Assembly (NCBI GenBank): GCA_029932035.1
Contig: JAOZQV010000088.1
Coordinates: 1 to 11,511, forward strand
DNA: 11,511 nt
From: Deltaproteobacteria bacterium
GTDB taxonomy: Bacteria; Desulfobacterota; DSM-4660; Desulfatiglandales; Desulfatiglandaceae
Direction: 5' to 3'
Shown here one piece after another: positions 1 to 6,824 of this stretch (position 1 is its first letter; every line of letters starts with the position of its first letter). The notes below the pieces were generated by a model. The model was not told the origin of the DNA, did no database searches, and saw only the letters and a list, made by a program, of their open reading frames with translations. The position numbers were made by a program, and so were the translations under genes.

Positions 1-9
1 ATAAACATC

Positions 10-24
10 GAACGTTGGACGTTC
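10..24. repeat. Short inverted repeat downstream of the ABC-F gene
   Basis: GAACGT and ACGTTC arms flank a 3-base loop, 21 bases beyond the ABC-F stop codon. Read on the minus strand it is a perfect 6-bp hairpin followed by GATGTTTAT, so it might act as a weak terminator, but there is no real T-tract. It may equally be one unit of a dispersed intergenic repeat cut by the window edge. Confidence 0.3.
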
Positions 25-45
25 ATCTTTTCCCATTCACCAATC

Positions 46-2046
46 CTACACCTCTAAGTCCAGTTTCACGGCCTCCAGTCTGTCCTGGTCCTTTTCCCAT
101 TTAAGGAGTAGCTTATCTAATTTGTCGCGGATATCCTTGTATTCGGTAAGGAGGGGCACGCTTATCTCTTTATCCCCGAAAATATCAGGATCTGCAAGTA
201 TTTTTTCCACTTCCCCCTGCCTCGATTCAAGGGCAGAGATCTTTTCTTCGAGATGCTCAAGCCCGTCCTGGATCGGCTTCAGGGTGTCATAGATTAGCTG
301 CCTTTTTTCCGCCCTCTCCCTTTTTTCCTTTTTGCGGTCCCGGCTCTTTTTGTTCGCGTGATTTCTGTCTTTTTCTTTTAGCTTTAAAGACTTAGGCTCC
401 CGGGCATTTAAGTAGTCCCTCTCCCCAAAGGCGCTGTCGGTCTTGAGGAGATGTTTATAATATTCGTCTAAATTGCCCGGATATTCTACGATCCCTTGTC
501 CTCTTATGTCCCATATCTTTGTTGCTAATCTGTTGACAAAGGATTGGTTGTGAGAGACAAACAACAAGGTCCCATTATATCCTTTCAAAGCATCGATCAA
601 TCTCTCGGAAGACTCGATGTCGAGGTGGTTCGTGGGTTCATCCATCAGCATGAAATTGCCGGGATTTACAAGAAGTTTTGCAAGAGAGACCCGAGCCCTT
701 TCCCCTCCTGAAAGGACCCTGATGGTCTTGTCCACGTCATTCCCTGAAAAAAGGAAAGCGCCACAAACAGTCCTGATAAAACCTATGCTTGCATTGGGAA
801 CCGCCTGGTAAACCTCTTCGACCACGGTCTTTCCGGGGTTGAGCAGGTCAGAGTGATGCTGCGCAAAATAAGCGATACTGACCTTATGACCCAATGCGAT
901 CTTTCCCCCGTCCGCTTCCAGTTCACCGGCCACTATCTTGAGTAAGGTGGTCTTGCCGCAGCCGTTGGGGCCGATAATGGCAATTCTTTCCCCTCTCAAG
1001 GCCCTCAGGTTCAGATCATCATATAGAATATTTTCGCCAAACCGTTTTGAGAGGCCTTCTATAAACACGACCTCTTTTCCACTTCGTGCAACTTCAGGGA
1101 AGGAGAAATAAATAATTTTTTCTTTTTGAAAGGTTTCTATCAGCTCCATTTTTTGGACTAATTTCAATTTGCTCTGGGCCTGTCTTGCCTTGGTCGCCTT
1201 GGAACGAAACCGTTCAATAAACCTCTTGGCATCTCTTATCTTCTGTTCCTGGTTTTTGGCCCTTGCCTCTAACGATTTCACCTCTTCCTCGCGGGCCTTG
1301 AGATAAAAGTCATAGTTACCCTTATAAGATCTCATCCCTTCGATTTCAAAAGAGACAATACGATTGATCTGTTTATTAAGAAACTCCCTGTCATGGGATA
1401 TAAGGATCATTGCCCCTTTAAAGTTTTGAAGAAATTCTACCAGCCACCTGACAGACGGAACATCAAGGTGGTTTGTGGGTTCATCAAGGAGGAGCAAGTC
1501 AGGCCTCTGGTAAAGAAGGGTCGCGAGGGCGGCCCTCATCTTCCACCCGCCACTCAAAGAGGAAACAGGCCTGTTAAAATCCGCAGTCTCGAAACCGAGG
1601 CCTAACAGAATTTTTTCCGCCTCATGACGGGGAAATTCCAGATCCAACCGGTTTATCTCCTGGTGAATCGTAGCGATTTTTTCGCCTAACTTAGCCTGGT
1701 TCTGTTTGTCAGGGTTGGTTTTCAGGGCGTGCTCCGCCTCTTTGAGTCTGTTTTCCAGGTCTGCCCGGCCAGGGATGGATTCAAGAACCGATTGGAGCAA
1801 CAACCCTGACACTGCTTCATGGACATCCTGTGGCAGGTACCCGATGCGTGATTTTTTTGCAATCCTGACCTCCCCGCTTTCCGGAGAGATTTCCCCCTTG
1901 ATAATCCTGAGGAGGGTTGTCTTCCCTGAGCCGTTGCGACCCACCAGACCTATCCTGTCACCAGGATTCACCTGGAGTCCGATCTCGTTAAAGATCTGCC
2001 TTTCAAGAAAGTTGAGAGAGACTTTTATCAGTGTGACGAGACTCAT
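46..2046 (-). CDS. ABC-F family ATP-binding protein (ribosome-associated translation factor type)
   Basis: This is a soluble protein of 666 residues with two fused ABC ATPase domains and no membrane segments, the ABC-F layout (Uup/YheS/EttA/YdiF group). Family members bind the ribosomal E site and relieve stalled translation or give antibiotic protection. Domain 1 has Walker A GRNGSGKTT (about 36-44), signature LSGGW (about 164) and Walker B ending DEPTNHLD (about 188-195). A charged linker rich in Lys, Arg and Glu follows (about 240-310), as expected for the tRNA-contacting arm. Domain 2 has GPNGCGKTT (about 359-367), LSGGERARVSLAKLL (from 445) and a second DEPTNHLD (about 469-476). Residues 546-666 are highly basic, then form a predicted coiled-coil hairpin, as in Uup and YheS. 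The ATG at 2046 is preferred over an in-frame TTG at 2055, because an AGAGGA ribosome binding site lies about 10 bases upstream of the ATG but abuts the TTG. The exact subfamily is not resolvable here. Confidence 0.93.
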   Translation of the reverse strand: MSLVTLIKVSLNFLERQIFNEIGLQVNPGDRIGLVGRNGSGKTTLLRIIKGEISPESGEVRIAKKSRIGYLPQDVHEAVSGLLLQSVLESIPGRADLENRLKEAEHALKTNPDKQNQAKLGEKIATIHQEINRLDLEFPRHEAEKILLGLGFETADFNRPVSSLSGGWKMRAALATLLYQRPDLLLLDEPTNHLDVPSVRWLVEFLQNFKGAMILISHDREFLNKQINRIVSFEIEGMRSYKGNYDFYLKAREEEVKSLEARAKNQEQKIRDAKRFIERFRSKATKARQAQSKLKLVQKMELIETFQKEKIIYFSFPEVARSGKEVVFIEGLSKRFGENILYDDLNLRALRGERIAIIGPNGCGKTTLLKIVAGELEADGGKIALGHKVSIAYFAQHHSDLLNPGKTVVEEVYQAVPNASIGFIRTVCGAFLFSGNDVDKTIRVLSGGERARVSLAKLLVNPGNFMLMDEPTNHLDIESSERLIDALKGYNGTLLFVSHNQSFVNRLATKIWDIRGQGIVEYPGNLDEYYKHLLKTDSAFGERDYLNAREPKSLKLKEKDRNHANKKSRDRKKEKRERAEKRQLIYDTLKPIQDGLEHLEEKISALESRQGEVEKILADPDIFGDKEISVPLLTEYKDIRDKLDKLLLKWEKDQDRLEAVKLDLEV

Positions 2047-2078
2047 AATTTTCAAATCCTCTATGATTTTGCTGCGTT

Positions 2079-2107
2079 TATATAAATGGTTTGTTCTCGG
2101 TTTTCAA
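2079..2107 (-). promoter_or_regulatory. Sigma70-like promoter of the ABC-F gene
   Basis: On the minus strand, TTGAAA (2102-2107) is separated by exactly 17 bases from TATATA (2079-2084). Transcription would begin near 2072, giving a short leader of about 26 bases that carries the AGAGGA ribosome binding site. It is the only good promoter-like pair I found between this gene and the divergent palindrome. Confidence 0.55.
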
Positions 2108-2134
2108 GGTTCAAATTTCGCCGTTAACGCGCAC

Positions 2135-2165
2135 TTGTTATATTTCACCATTGGTGATATATAAT
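2135..2165 (+). promoter_or_regulatory. Plus-strand promoter with embedded palindromic operator
   Basis: TTGTTA (2135-2140) is followed after 17 bases by TATATA (2158-2163), or after 19 by TATAAT (2160-2165). A palindrome covers 2139-2163: arm TATATTTCACCA (2139-2150), one central base, arm TGGTGATATATA (2152-2163), with one mismatch in 12 pairs. A repressor bound here would cover both promoter elements. The half-site resembles TATCACC-type sites of lambda-CI/Xre helix-turn-helix regulators such as HigA-like antitoxins. That resemblance is from memory and the regulator is not in this window. The next gene in this direction is the acyl-CoA synthetase, about 140 bases downstream. Confidence 0.5.
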
Positions 2166-2168
2166 TTA

Positions 2169-2241
2169 GGCGTAAGGTAGGGTATAAGGCCCAAGGTATA
2201 AGGTGTAAGGTGTAATAAGGCACAGGGTGTATGCTATAGGT
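2169..2241. repeat. Degenerate tandem GTAAGG/GTATAAGG repeats in the leader of the acyl-CoA synthetase gene
   Basis: About six imperfect copies of a purine-rich unit (CGTAAGGTA, GGTATAAGG, AAGGTATAAGG, TGTAAGG, TGTAATAAGG, GGGTGTATG) are packed into some 70 bases. The stretch is non-coding and almost free of C. It lies between the palindromic promoter and the acyl-CoA synthetase start, so it would be part of that transcript's 5' leader. Several AAGG cores could mimic ribosome binding sites, but no convincing start codon with an open frame follows them. Confidence 0.5.
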
Positions 2242-2308
2242 AACTATTTTCGGTATTTAATAGCCAATTCAAAGGGCTCAGAGATCCATCGAAAAGGAGA
2301 TAAGCGCC

Positions 2309-3910
2309 ATGGAATTTGTCCGAAGCACAATAGGATCGGTATTAGCTGAAATTGCAGCGGAATACCCTGATCATGACGCCCTTATCCACACTGAAAGGGG
2401 GGTCAGGTTCAACTATGACCTCTTGTCGTGGGAGGTTGGTCGTGCCGCAAGGGGGCTTATAAGCATGGGGTTTACGGCCGGGGACAGGGTGGCGTTATGG
2501 GCCCCTAATATTCCGGAATGGCTCATATCGATGTTAGCGCTCAGCAGGTTGGGCGCTATCACTGTCCCCGTTGATCCCGGCGCCGGGAGAGACGATTTGC
2601 AGTTTATTCTTGAACATTCAGAATGCAAAGGGATTATCGTTTCGAAGGGCTTGGAGGATGAGGAGTATTTGAATACGGTCCTTTATGCAAGGGACAATAT
2701 TAAGTCTCTTGAGAATGTAGTTATAATTGGGGATGAAACCTTTCCAGATACTGTCTTGTGGACCGAGCTTACAGCCATGGGAAAGGATGCTGATGCGGAA
2801 TTGCTCAGCGATCTGGAAAAGGCGGTCAGCCCTGAAGACCCGGTGGCGATCATGTATACATCGGGCACAACGGGGAAGCCGAAGGGGGTAGTGCTTGATC
2901 ATTCCGGTTTGATCAATAAGTCGATTTTTTCCACCGAGCGTCAGGGGATTACTTATCAGGACAGGATTTGCCTCTTTTTTCCCCTGTTCCATATGTTTGG
3001 AAACACCTGCATAGCGCTCGCCGGTCTTATCAGGGGGGCAGCCCTGATCATGCCATGTGAGGACTTTGATCCGCCCAAGATTCTGAAAACCATGCATGAG
3101 GAAAAATGCACGGCCGTTTACGGATCTCCCTCCATGTTCATTGCCCTTTTAGATCATCACCAGTTTCGAAAAAAGTGGTGGGAACCTGTTACCAAGGGGA
3201 TAGTTGGCGGGGCTCCCTGCCCCATGGAATTAATGAAGAGGCTCGTGGAAGACGTGGGAGTTTCAGATATTACCGTGGCCTACGGCATTACGGAGACCTC
3301 TTCATGGCTCACCATGACCCATCCTGATGACCCCATCGACTTGAGGGTAGGGACTATCGGGACTTCCTTAGACTGCAATCAGGTCAAGATAGTTGATCCC
3401 GTTACAGGGGAAGACCTTCCTCCAAACAGACAGGGAGAGCTCTGCACCAAAGGGTTTCTGATGAAGGGATATTATAAGATGCCTGGCTCCACAGCGTCGG
3501 CAATCGACCGGGATGGGTGGTTTCACACCGGCGACTTAGGGGAAATGGATGAAAAGGGCTATTTCAGAATTACCGGTCGTCTGAAAGATGTAATTGTCAG
3601 AGAAGGCGTCGAGATCTATCCGGTGGAGGTGGAGGAGAGCATATATAAACACCCCGAGGTATCGGAGGTCCAGGTTTTCGGTTTCCCTTACCCGGAAAAG
3701 GGTCAGGAGGTAGCTGCCTGGGTCAGGTTGAAGGAGGGATCCCGGCTGTCTGAGATCTCTTTGGCCGCATATGCGAAGGACTATGTGAAGGAAAAGATGC
3801 TGCCTCACTATTTCAAGGTTGTCTCAAGCTTTCCGATGACGAGGAGCGGAAAGGTGCAAAAATACAAATTAACCGAAATGGCACGAGCGGAATACTCTAT
3901 AGAGGAATGA
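2309..3910 (+). CDS. AMP-forming acyl-CoA synthetase (fatty-acid/aromatic-acid CoA ligase family)
   Basis: The product activates a carboxylic acid with ATP to an acyl-adenylate, then transfers it to CoA. It has 533 residues, the usual length for this adenylate-forming family. Visible core motifs are the P-loop YTSGTTGKPKG (183-193), YGITE in the middle of the protein, HTGDLG (406-411), the hinge TGRLKD (422-427) followed by VIVREGVEIYPVEVE, and the C-terminal RSGK, whose Lys515 is the family's adenylation lysine. The start is supported by AAGGAG 9 bases upstream of ATG. ridA follows after 25 bases, probably on the same mRNA. The closest general type is medium- or long-chain fatty acyl-CoA synthetase, but benzoate-like or branched substrates cannot be excluded. 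The beta-oxidation genes in the minus-strand operon make a fatty-acid role plausible. Confidence 0.92.
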   Translation: MEFVRSTIGSVLAEIAAEYPDHDALIHTERGVRFNYDLLSWEVGRAARGLISMGFTAGDRVALWAPNIPEWLISMLALSRLGAITVPVDPGAGRDDLQFILEHSECKGIIVSKGLEDEEYLNTVLYARDNIKSLENVVIIGDETFPDTVLWTELTAMGKDADAELLSDLEKAVSPEDPVAIMYTSGTTGKPKGVVLDHSGLINKSIFSTERQGITYQDRICLFFPLFHMFGNTCIALAGLIRGAALIMPCEDFDPPKILKTMHEEKCTAVYGSPSMFIALLDHHQFRKKWWEPVTKGIVGGAPCPMELMKRLVEDVGVSDITVAYGITETSSWLTMTHPDDPIDLRVGTIGTSLDCNQVKIVDPVTGEDLPPNRQGELCTKGFLMKGYYKMPGSTASAIDRDGWFHTGDLGEMDEKGYFRITGRLKDVIVREGVEIYPVEVEESIYKHPEVSEVQVFGFPYPEKGQEVAAWVRLKEGSRLSEISLAAYAKDYVKEKMLPHYFKVVSSFPMTRSGKVQKYKLTEMARAEYSIEE

Positions 3911-3935
3911 GGATAAGACGAAGGGTGTAGATATT

Positions 3936-4316
3936 ATGAAAAAGCCCATAAAGTCTGACAAAGCGCCCGAGGCATTGGGGCCTTACAGTCAGGCAATTCA
4001 AGCAGGTGATTATCTGTTTACATCCGGCCAGGTGGCGATAGATCCGGCCACAGGTAAACTGGTAGGGGGAGGGATCCAGGAACAGGCCCGTCAGGTTATG
4101 GAAAATCTGAACGCGGTGTTAGAGTCTGCAGGGGCCGATTTCTCCATGGTGGTAAAGGCCACGGTGTATTTGGCAGATATCAATGATTTTGCAGAGTTTA
4201 ATGGGATATATGGCAAATATTTTATGTCAGATCCGCCGGCCCGCAGCGCCTTTCAAGTGGCCGCACTTCCATTGGGCGCTATGGTGGAGATTGAGATGGT
4301 GGCCTTTATCGGTTAA
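3936..4316 (+). CDS. ridA: RidA family protein (2-iminobutanoate/2-iminopropanoate deaminase)
   Basis: This small cytosolic protein has 126 residues, the standard size for the trimeric RidA/YjgF family, which hydrolyses reactive enamine and imine intermediates released by PLP enzymes. Hallmarks are GPYSQAI (15-21), the TSGQV strand (29-33), the stretch ending VKATVYLADINDF (73-85), PPARSAFQVAALP with the conserved substrate-binding Arg103, and a C-terminal VEIEMVA with the conserved acidic residues. Tyr17 and Ser30 match the usual active-site positions. The ribosome binding site is weak (GAAGGG about 10 bases upstream). Its position just after the acyl-CoA synthetase suggests co-transcription, without showing a functional link. 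Confidence 0.93.
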   Translation: MKKPIKSDKAPEALGPYSQAIQAGDYLFTSGQVAIDPATGKLVGGGIQEQARQVMENLNAVLESAGADFSMVVKATVYLADINDFAEFNGIYGKYFMSDPPARSAFQVAALPLGAMVEIEMVAFIG

Positions 4317-4357
4317 CCCGGACAAGCCCGAACCAAAAAGGGTCTCGCGCAAAGGCG

Positions 4358-4386
4358 CCCCGGTACCATCTTCCGGAGCTACGGGG
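4358..4386. other. GC-rich hairpin between convergent genes
   Basis: CCCCG(G)TA at 4358-4365 pairs with TACGGGG at 4380-4386, with one bulged G. It abuts a small GCGC-AAAG-GCGC hairpin at 4347-4358. A run of five T residues on the minus strand (4339-4335) follows about 8 bases later. It could be a second-line terminator in the ridA/CoA-binding convergent gap, but no arm is directly followed by a T-tract. Confidence 0.25.
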
Positions 4387-4399
4387 TAAACAAAGCTCG

Positions 4400-4442
4400 C
4401 AAAGAAAAACAATGAAAGATTTGGCATCCTTCATGACAAATC
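4400..4442 (-). terminator. Probable terminator of the minus-strand beta-oxidation/purM operon
   Basis: Starting 10 bases past the stop of the last operon gene, GATTTG and CAAATC (4437-4442 and 4418-4423) form a 6-bp stem. One mismatch is followed by a further CAT/ATG stem around a 5-base loop. Read on the minus strand, a T-rich stretch (TTTCATTGTTTTTC) follows directly. The stem is AT-rich, so it is a modest terminator. On the plus strand the same hairpin lies before a TTTTTT run at 4458-4463 and might also help end the ridA transcript. Confidence 0.4.
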
Positions 4443-4451
4443 AAAGGTAGT

Positions 4452-4931
4452 TTACACTTTTTTATGTATTTCTTTGTCTGTGTGTGTCTGTGTGTGTCTG
4501 TGGCTAATTTTGTGTTCCGTCATGATACACCTGTCCACGACCACCCGAATGCCTGCCTGCCTTACCTTCTCAGCCGCTTCATTGTGGATGACACCCAACT
4601 GCATCCAGACGGCATTGACTCCGATTTCGATCGCCTGATCCACTGCCTCAGGGACCCTGGTGGGGTTGAGAAATAGATCGGCCATATCTACCTGAAACGG
4701 GATATCCTTAAGTGTTCTATAACAGGTTTTTCCGAGTATCTCCCTCTGGCCCGGGTTAATGGGGACGATCTCATAGCCCTGTTCCATCAGGTACCGGGCG
4801 ACTTTGTTGCTGTCTCTATATTCCTTTGGAGAGAGCCCTACCACAGCTATCTTCCTGCATTCCCTAAGGATCTCTTCAATTTCTTCGGAAGGGCCAGTAT
4901 TGTTGGGCAGCTCAGATATGATTTCTTTCAT
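4452..4931 (-). CDS. CoA-binding domain protein (YccU-like, CoA_binding_2)
   Basis: This is a small Rossmann-fold protein of 159 residues in the YccU family, whose members bind CoA but have no firmly assigned reaction. The diagnostic pattern is complete: KIAVVGLSPKEYRDSNKVARYL (about 27-47), VPINPGQ..ILGKTCY (56-71), a VDMADLFLNPTRVPE strand-helix (81-95), AVWMQLGV (107-114) and a terminal VVDRCIMTEH (131-140). Residues 141-159 are an extra His/Thr/Lys-rich tail, partly encoded by a 10-bp tandem repeat, and are not part of the family fold. It starts 7 bases after the tatA stop with no obvious ribosome binding site, so translation is probably coupled to tatA. It is the last gene of the operon. 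Confidence 0.85.
   Translation of the reverse strand: MKEIISELPNNTGPSEEIEEILRECRKIAVVGLSPKEYRDSNKVARYLMEQGYEIVPINPGQREILGKTCYRTLKDIPFQVDMADLFLNPTRVPEAVDQAIEIGVNAVWMQLGVIHNEAAEKVRQAGIRVVVDRCIMTEHKISHRHTQTHTDKEIHKKV
4474..4502. repeat. 10-bp tandem repeat inside the 3' end of the CoA-binding gene
   Basis: TGTGTGTCTG occurs twice in tandem (4481-4500), flanked by a partial copy TTGTCTG (4474-4480) and TG, giving almost three periods. On the coding minus strand it specifies residues about 144-153 (His-Arg-His-Thr-Gln-Thr-His-Thr-Asp-Lys). The unit is not a multiple of three, so gain or loss of a copy would change the reading frame of the last residues. Confidence 0.75.
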
Positions 4932-4938
4932 AATGATT

Positions 4939-5253
4939 TTACTTGAGTAAATTTTTGACGGTGTCTGCCTTTTTCTTTACGTCCATAACCTTTTTTACGC
5001 CCGGCACCTGTTCCAGGACCTTATTAGCTATTTTGGTTTCCAGGGAGGGGGGGGCGTCATTTGCTTCCGTTTCATCCGTTTTTTCGTCTTTGCTGTCCGG
5101 GGGTTTATCCGAGCTAAGCTCCTTCTTGACATTCCTGAACTCCCTGATGGCGCCTCCTAACCCCTTTCCGATATCCGGGATACGTTTGGCGCCAAATATA
5201 AGGAGGACGATAATAGCGATGATGATCAGTTCTGTGGGACCAAGTCCAAACAT
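4939..5253 (-). CDS. tatA: Twin-arginine translocase subunit TatA/TatE family
   Basis: The product is a 104-residue membrane protein that forms the translocation pore of the Tat pathway for folded proteins. It has the canonical TatA layout: a short N-terminus, one hydrophobic segment (about 6-20), the invariant Phe20-Gly21 hinge, an amphipathic helix (about 22-42, KRIPDIGKGLGGAIREF) and a charged, probably disordered tail. Glu8 at the membrane entry is a TatB-like feature, so it may also serve a TatB role. The MFGLG start and helix sequence still favour TatA. An AGGAG ribosome binding site sits 6 bases from the ATG, inside the last codons of the upstream DUF523 gene. Only 3 bases separate the two genes. 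tatC is not in this window. Confidence 0.9.
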   Translation of the reverse strand: MFGLGPTELIIIAIIVLLIFGAKRIPDIGKGLGGAIREFRNVKKELSSDKPPDSKDEKTDETEANDAPPSLETKIANKVLEQVPGVKKVMDVKKKADTVKNLLK

Positions 5254-5256
5254 GGT

Positions 5257-5751
5257 TTACTCCTCTTTGTCCAACTCTAAAAATTCTTTTGTGGGAAATG
5301 GATAATCGGCGCCCAGTTCAATTATCTTGATCCCCTTTGACTTAAACAGTGCGGCAGTAACCCCAATACCTGTGCCCGAAGGTGTATCGCAATATGGCGT
5401 TAAGAGACCGCATGAGGGGCTTCGATCTTTCATGATTGCAACCCGGATTTCTGCCATTTCAGCCAATTTCAAAGACTCTTGGGCGCCTTTTTTGAAGGCA
5501 TCAGACACATCATTCCCCCTGTCATCGATAACCGTTCCCCTCCCTTCCAAGAAATCACGGCCATCTCCGTCCTGAATAATCGAGGGTAGCCTGGGGGTGG
5601 GAAGACCGCCTAATTGCTCCGGACAAAAGGGGATGAAGGGGTGATTCCTCGCAAAATCCACGAGGCCAGGGCATATTGTGTGCCTACCATCATATCTGCA
5701 GCATATTCCTAACAGACATGCGCTGACCATAAAAGCTGTTTTTCTCTGCAT
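5257..5751 (-). CDS. DUF523 family protein (TudS-like, probable [4Fe-4S] desulfurase/desulfidase)
   Basis: The protein has 164 residues and the full DUF523 pattern: VSACLLGICCRYDG (9-22), FCPEQLGGLPTPR (42-54), the KKGAQESL helix (87-94) and KDRSPSCG (108-115) followed by a GTGIGVTAALF segment. Characterised DUF523 proteins (TudS) desulfurate 2-thiouracil using a [4Fe-4S] cluster held by three conserved cysteines. Here Cys12, Cys43 and Cys114 are candidate ligands, and Glu45 lies in the conserved PE motif. The physiological substrate in this organism is unknown. Its ATG overlaps the purM stop by one base (TAATG), so the two are translationally coupled. No membrane segment or signal peptide is apparent. 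Confidence 0.85.
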   Translation of the reverse strand: MQRKTAFMVSACLLGICCRYDGRHTICPGLVDFARNHPFIPFCPEQLGGLPTPRLPSIIQDGDGRDFLEGRGTVIDDRGNDVSDAFKKGAQESLKLAEMAEIRVAIMKDRSPSCGLLTPYCDTPSGTGIGVTAALFKSKGIKIIELGADYPFPTKEFLELDKEE

Positions 5752-6815
5752 TAGATCCCAGGTCCCGTAAACTGGACGGGATCTTCACCCTCTTCTCTTG
5801 ATTCTATGGTTCCTATACAATGAGCTGTTTCTCCCATGGCCTTAAGTCTTAAAAGGATCTCATCGATTTCCTCTTCGTTTACCACAATAAGCAGGCCAAG
5901 GCCGTTATTAAAGGTCAACATCATATCACGGTCAGATACCTGCCCGGCCTTTTGGAGGTATTGGAATATTGGTTGAGGAATCCATGTTGATCTGTCAATG
6001 ACGGCCTTTGTGCGCTGGGAGAGTATGCGGGGTGGATTTTCGATAAGCCCGCCACCTGTGATGTGAGAGATGCCATAAATCCGAAAATCCCTTCTGAGGT
6101 TACTGACAGTCCTCGCATATATACGGGTAGGCTCTAAGAGTTCTTCTCCGAGGGTCCGGCCAAAATCCTCAACATAGTCCTCCACAGACATCTTCAGACC
6201 CTCAAAGAAGATCTTGCGTACGAGAGAGTACCCGTTGCTGTGGAGGCCGCTGGAGCCTATGCCGATAATCTTATGCCCCACCCCAATCTCAGAACCGTCC
6301 AACAGTTCTTCATTATCGACTAATCCTACCACAAAGCCTGCCAGGTCATATTCATTCTCGGAATAAAAGCCCGGCATTTCAGCAGTCTCACCCCCGATGA
6401 GGGAGCATTTGGCTTCCATGCATCCGGCAGCAATCCCCTTGACGACATCACGAGCCCTTTCAGGATTAAGCTGCCCCATGGATATGTAGTCAAGAAAAAA
6501 AAGCGGGGCAGCGCCTTGGACCACGATATCGTTTACGCACATGGCCACAAGGTCTATCCCCACGGTATCGTGTTTGTCGAGCATGAATGCAATCTTCAGC
6601 TTTGTGCCGACTCCGTCGGTGGAACTCACAAGCACAGGGTTTTTGATATGTTCAACATTGAGAGAAAAGAGGCCGGCAAAACCTCCAATGTCGGTAATAA
6701 CGCCTGACTTGTGGGTTCTGCTTACGATCGGTTTGATCAGATCCACAAACCTGTTTCCAGCTCCAATATCAACGCCCGCTTCCGCATACTGGTCTTTTTT
6801 CTGATCTGCCCCCAT
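5751..6815 (-). CDS. purM: Phosphoribosylformylglycinamidine cyclo-ligase (AIR synthetase)
   Basis: This is the fifth step of de novo purine synthesis: FGAM plus ATP gives 5-aminoimidazole ribonucleotide. The 354-residue length is normal. Recognisable PurM segments are YAEAGVDIGAGNRFVDLI (10-27), the ATP-site DGVGTKLKIA (67-76), GIDLVAMCVNDIVVQGA (86-102), IGGETAEMPGFY (140-151), GLHSNGYSLVR and HITGGGLIENPPRIL. The ATG at 6815 has GAGG 7 bases upstream, overlapping the end of the acyl-CoA dehydrogenase gene, which stops 9 bases before. purN, a frequent partner, is absent here; the DUF523 gene occupies the next slot. A purine gene within a fatty-acid degradation operon is unusual, but the tight spacing indicates one transcript. 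Confidence 0.97.
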   Translation of the reverse strand: MGADQKKDQYAEAGVDIGAGNRFVDLIKPIVSRTHKSGVITDIGGFAGLFSLNVEHIKNPVLVSSTDGVGTKLKIAFMLDKHDTVGIDLVAMCVNDIVVQGAAPLFFLDYISMGQLNPERARDVVKGIAAGCMEAKCSLIGGETAEMPGFYSENEYDLAGFVVGLVDNEELLDGSEIGVGHKIIGIGSSGLHSNGYSLVRKIFFEGLKMSVEDYVEDFGRTLGEELLEPTRIYARTVSNLRRDFRIYGISHITGGGLIENPPRILSQRTKAVIDRSTWIPQPIFQYLQKAGQVSDRDMMLTFNNGLGLLIVVNEEEIDEILLRLKAMGETAHCIGTIESREEGEDPVQFTGPGI

Positions 6816-6824
6816 TTTTTTGCC

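Noticed and set aside
1706..2164. 152-codon plus-strand open frame antisense to the ABC-F gene
   Set aside because: It lies opposite the conserved first ATPase domain and the promoter region, and its translation shows no recognisable domain.
2044..2308. A toxin-antitoxin or Xre regulator gene accompanying the palindrome at 2139-2163
   Set aside because: Neither strand of the intergenic region has an open frame long enough or with helix-turn-helix features, so only the operator-like site can be supported.
2618..3097. 159-codon minus-strand open frame inside the acyl-CoA synthetase
   Set aside because: It is a shadow of a strongly conserved coding region and has no family-like sequence of its own.
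4943..5305. 120-codon plus-strand open frame opposite tatA
   Set aside because: Hydrophobic stretches are only the antisense of the TatA helix and low-complexity tail; tatA has the clear motif and ribosome binding site.
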